Part shown: positions 5,567-8,092 of the stretch, piece after piece
Position numbering within the stretch: the first letter of the stretch is position 1
Layout of the letters: the number at the start of each line of letters is the position of its first letter
Position numbers and translations under genes: made by a program
Source: a bacterium
Lineage (GTDB): Bacteria > UBP14 > UBA6098 > B30-G16
DNA: 8,092 nt
NCBI GenBank assembly: GCA_003645115.1
Contig: QNEG01000057.1
Coordinates: forward strand, 1 to 8,092
Direction: 5' to 3'
Notes under the pieces: model-generated
Told to the model about the DNA's origin: nothing
Databases searched by the model: none
Seen by the model: the letters and a program-made list of their open reading frames with translations, nothing else

Positions 5567-8092
5567 TTATCTCAACAACACTGCTCTGCGAACAATTTTA
5601 TTATCTCCAGTTTCCAGGACAACCAGATAAACACCCGATGAAACATTATTATGGGGAACCCAGTGAAATGTGGATTTACCGGACTCCGTTGTTCCCTCAT
5701 AGATATTAGCAATATGTCTTCCAGAAATATCTTTCACTGTGATACCGATTTCCTGTGGATTATGAACCGATACCGATATTTCCAACGAGCTATTAAATGG
5801 AGTTGGAGTAAGAGTCATATTTATTTCAGCAGGTAGTTTATAATCGTCTGGTTCCTCGATAGTTGCCGGTAATTCCTCGTCGAACAAGAAATACCAAATT
5901 CCTCGAAGGACTTCATATCTATTTGAATTCTGGTCATAATACTGAATTCCGCCGAGATAAATGGAGGAAGCGACTGTGCGCCATATAGATGTATATCCAT
6001 AATCGGCGAGGCTAACCTCACTGGCTACCATCCTGATATCGGACTCTACAGGTGATGGATTGACACTTTGTGAACGCAACATCGCATTACCACTGGATAG
6101 TAATTCGAGTTCATCTACATAATGGTCGGCTGTAGAATGCTGGTCATAATAGAATTCTTCGGAGAAATATGGCGGTTGTCCATATAACTGACTGACATTA
6201 CCATTTCCGCCCGATGGTCTTCCATCATTAGCCAATGTAATTCCCAATGACCATCCAATAGCGCCATCGAACACATCCTCGTAATCAGCGGCGATATCGG
6301 CACCCTCCCAGAACACTTTTCCGCCAGCAGCCATATAATTCAGTATTTTAGCCAGCGATTGTTCTGAAATCATAGTGTTATCATCATCCCAGATTCCGGT
6401 AATAATAAATATTCCCCTGAAATACAGTAAATCGAATTCATCTAATTGTTGGTCTTGATTAGTAATCTGGCAGGTAACACCACCTGTCCACAGTAATTGC
6501 TGAATTTCCACCGCCTCATCGGATGTGCCATCATTTGCCAGCAATGCTCCATTATCGAAATCCATAATAAGGATATCGGGAGCATCGGGGTCATCACCGG
6601 GCCAACCTACATTATATCCCACTGCATTGCTGTTGCCTTCCTCATATATGGCAAACACGCTGAACAATCCCGCTTCGCCATCGTAATCTATATGCCCGGT
6701 GCACCAGGCAGGAACATAGGCGATAGTATCGATAGAGCCGAAAGTGGAACGAATTACTCCGTATCCGACCAATGTAGCTGCCGATGGTTCTGGTGGGTCC
6801 CATGCCGACGCAACTCGATTATGATACGATGAAATAACTCGCGGATTTCGAGGTGGGTTTAGCAATATCTGGTTTTCCAGTGTTACTTCCACGAATGCAG
6901 TTCCGGGAGCGGCAAGAGTGATGTTAGTATCCACGGTAGTATATTCAGCACTATGCTCGAAATAAAGATTATGTGAACCGAATACTACATTATCGAAACT
7001 GAAATAACCGGTAACATCGGTTTCTGTCGAGGTGGAACCATCCAGAGTAACTTGAGTTCCGGAAAGGTCCATCGGGTCGTCATCCAGATAGACGAATCCC
7101 TCGATTATTCCTCGTCGAAGTGAAAGCGAGACATTCAATGTTTCTGCTGGGGAATAAAGTGCTACCTCACTAACTACAGTCTCATAATATTCTCTACTCA
7201 CTTCCACATTATAATCGCCATATTCGACATTACGGAACCGAGCTCGCCCCATAGCATTAGTATATGCGGTGTCATCGAGTTCCTGGATTACTACTCTACT
7301 TCCGGACAAGCTTGCACTACCCTCCAGCGAAACGAACACAATCAAATCGCCCGTAAGAATTTCCTCACGCTCCAGAGTAATTTCCAAAGTGATATCGTCA
7401 TCCACAGTAAGCAAAGTATCGAATGGGATATAATCTGTATCGTGTTCGGCGTGGAAATAATATTCATCGGGGGGGACATCGAGAAATTCGAAATATCCTG
7501 ATTCACTGGTCAATGTGCTCCATTCACCCAGAGTAACCTCGGTGCTATCCCATTCGCCATAAGGCAGACCTTGTAATTCTATCCATCCGGATACCGTATA
7601 TGTTAGGTGCTCTAGGAAAAATTCCACATACAAATCGGAGTCTATTTCTATCACTGTGTCGATAGGATAGTAATCCTCCCATTCGATGTGTAAAGTATAA
7701 GCGCCCGGCAGGACATTTTCGATTTGGAAATATCCAGAAGAATCGGTATAAACCATTTCCGAACCAAGAACCACCACAATACTATCTCTTTCATATTCTG
7801 GAGCGCCCTCTGGAATCACCAACCCAGAAAATGTATATCGCACCAGATTCAACATTATATCATACTCGGTATCATCCATAATGGCAATCTCATCCTCGTG
7901 AGTTTCATAACCGGTATGTGAAATAATTATGGTATAATTTCCCGCCGGTATATCGCATATCTGGTAATTGCCGGTTTCATCGGTAGTATCAGATAATCCC
8001 AATTCTACTATTTCTACTATACTGCCCTGCAATTCGTCGGTGCCCTCGAGACCGACTATTCCAGAAACACAATATCTGGGAAGTTCACTTCG
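5567..8092 (-). CDS. Large secreted multidomain protein with carboxypeptidase-regulatory-like repeats and type IX sorting domain (5' end beyond window)
   Basis: The frame is open from base 8092 to a TAA at 5567, giving the last 841 residues. A TTG at 8032 is only an internal Leu codon, because coding and the first repeat continue upstream of it. From the visible start: five repeats of about 80 residues (about 7-410) that look like carboxypeptidase-regulatory or CNA-B/SdrD beta-sandwiches; a fibronectin-III-like segment (about 413-497); an alpha/beta Rossmann-like domain (about 505-740) opening with PDILIMDFDNG and containing NYMAAGGKVFWEGADI, in the style of GATase1/ThuA-like folds; and an Ig-like C-terminal domain (about 754-841) with PTPFNSSLEI, KDISGRHI and the GVYLVVL strand ending in KIVRRAVLLR. 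This ending is typical of Por/type IX secretion cargo. No catalytic residues are evident. The protein is rich in Asp and Glu, as surface or extracellular proteins often are. Likely cell-surface or secreted; adhesion or scaffold role is a guess. A terminator follows directly. Confidence 0.88.
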   Translation of the reverse strand, partial: RSELPRYCVSGIVGLEGTDELQGSIVEIVELGLSDTTDETGNYQICDIPAGNYTIIISHTGYETHEDEIAIMDDTEYDIMLNLVRYTFSGLVIPEGAPEYERDSIVVVLGSEMVYTDSSGYFQIENVLPGAYTLHIEWEDYYPIDTVIEIDSDLYVEFFLEHLTYTVSGWIELQGLPYGEWDSTEVTLGEWSTLTSESGYFEFLDVPPDEYYFHAEHDTDYIPFDTLLTVDDDITLEITLEREEILTGDLIVFVSLEGSASLSGSRVVIQELDDTAYTNAMGRARFRNVEYGDYNVEVSREYYETVVSEVALYSPAETLNVSLSLRRGIIEGFVYLDDDPMDLSGTQVTLDGSTSTETDVTGYFSFDNVVFGSHNLYFEHSAEYTTVDTNITLAAPGTAFVEVTLENQILLNPPRNPRVISSYHNRVASAWDPPEPSAATLVGYGVIRSTFGSIDTIAYVPAWCTGHIDYDGEAGLFSVFAIYEEGNSNAVGYNVGWPGDDPDAPDILIMDFDNGALLANDGTSDEAVEIQQLLWTGGVTCQITNQDQQLDEFDLLYFRGIFIITGIWDDDNTMISEQSLAKILNYMAAGGKVFWEGADIAADYEDVFDGAIGWSLGITLANDGRPSGGNGNVSQLYGQPPYFSEEFYYDQHSTADHYVDELELLSSGNAMLRSQSVNPSPVESDIRMVASEVSLADYGYTSIWRTVASSIYLGGIQYYDQNSNRYEVLRGIWYFLFDEELPATIEEPDDYKLPAEINMTLTPTPFNSSLEISVSVHNPQEIGITVKDISGRHIANIYEGTTESGKSTFHWVPHNNVSSGVYLVVLETGDNKIVRRAVLLR
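6863..8074 (-). repeat. Five tandem protein-level repeats (carboxypeptidase-regulatory-like, about 80 residues each)
   Basis: Each unit carries a (T/S)GYF-x-F-x-(D/N)V-xxG-x-Y core. The cores are TGNYQICDIPAGNYT (residues 40-54 of the visible protein), SGYFQIENVLPGAYT (119-133), SGYFEFLDVPPDEYY (198-212), MGRARFRNVEYGDYN (281-295) and TGYFSFDNVVFGSHN (361-375). The spacing is therefore 79, 79, 83 and 80 residues. The repeats are diverged at DNA level, so this is an old domain duplication, not a recent nucleotide repeat. The fourth unit is the most degenerate in its GYF turn. Confidence 0.8.

Noticed and set aside
6497..6832. Plus-strand 111-codon open frame
   Set aside because: It is antisense to the FN3-like and alpha/beta region of the secreted protein and has no recognisable product.
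8030..8032. TTG as a start for the secreted repeat protein
   Set aside because: The same frame continues to the window edge and encodes the beginning of the first repeat (YCVSGIVGLEG), so this is an internal leucine codon.

Overview
The window reads as a piece of chromosome from a Gram-negative (diderm) bacterium of moderate to low G+C. The best guess is the FCB superphylum or a neighbouring candidate phylum (Cloacimonadota, Marinimicrobia, WOR-3 or Zixibacteria type). The clues are a Por/type IX secretion-like C-terminal sorting domain, a DUF3108 protein, an OmpA-like envelope protein and a 7TM-HD c-di-AMP phosphodiesterase. The placement is an inference from protein style; no rRNA or other marker is present. 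All six genes lie on the minus strand, so the biological order runs from high to low coordinates.

Region 1 (8092 to 5567) is the C-terminal 841 residues of a large exported protein whose start lies outside the window. It has five tandem carboxypeptidase-regulatory-like beta-sandwich repeats, a fibronectin-III-like segment, a Rossmann-type alpha/beta domain and a C-terminal sorting domain. A strong intrinsic terminator follows (5557 to 5512).

Region 2 (5489 to 1) looks like one tightly packed transcription unit of five genes. They are pgpH (7TM-HD c-di-AMP phosphodiesterase, TTG start), a CorC/CNNM-type DUF21-CBS membrane protein 7 nt later, a secreted DUF3108 protein after a 53-nt gap, a nitrilase-superfamily amidohydrolase 17 nt later, and, 6 nt after that, the first 105 residues of an exported OmpA-like protein that runs off the window.

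The unit combines second-messenger turnover and probable divalent-cation transport (pgpH, CorC) with envelope proteins of unknown role (DUF3108, OmpA-like) and a cytoplasmic C-N hydrolase. ybeY, a common neighbour of pgpH, is absent from its usual slot. I found no RNA genes, CRISPR arrays, insertion sequences, prophage or defence genes, and no gene-free stretch longer than 77 bases.

No clearly new system is visible. The most distinctive signal is compositional. GATC occurs only twice in 8.1 kb by manual scan, while TCGA, which has the same base composition, occurs more than 60 times. The modular secreted protein and the degenerate OmpA-like domain are the next most interesting items.
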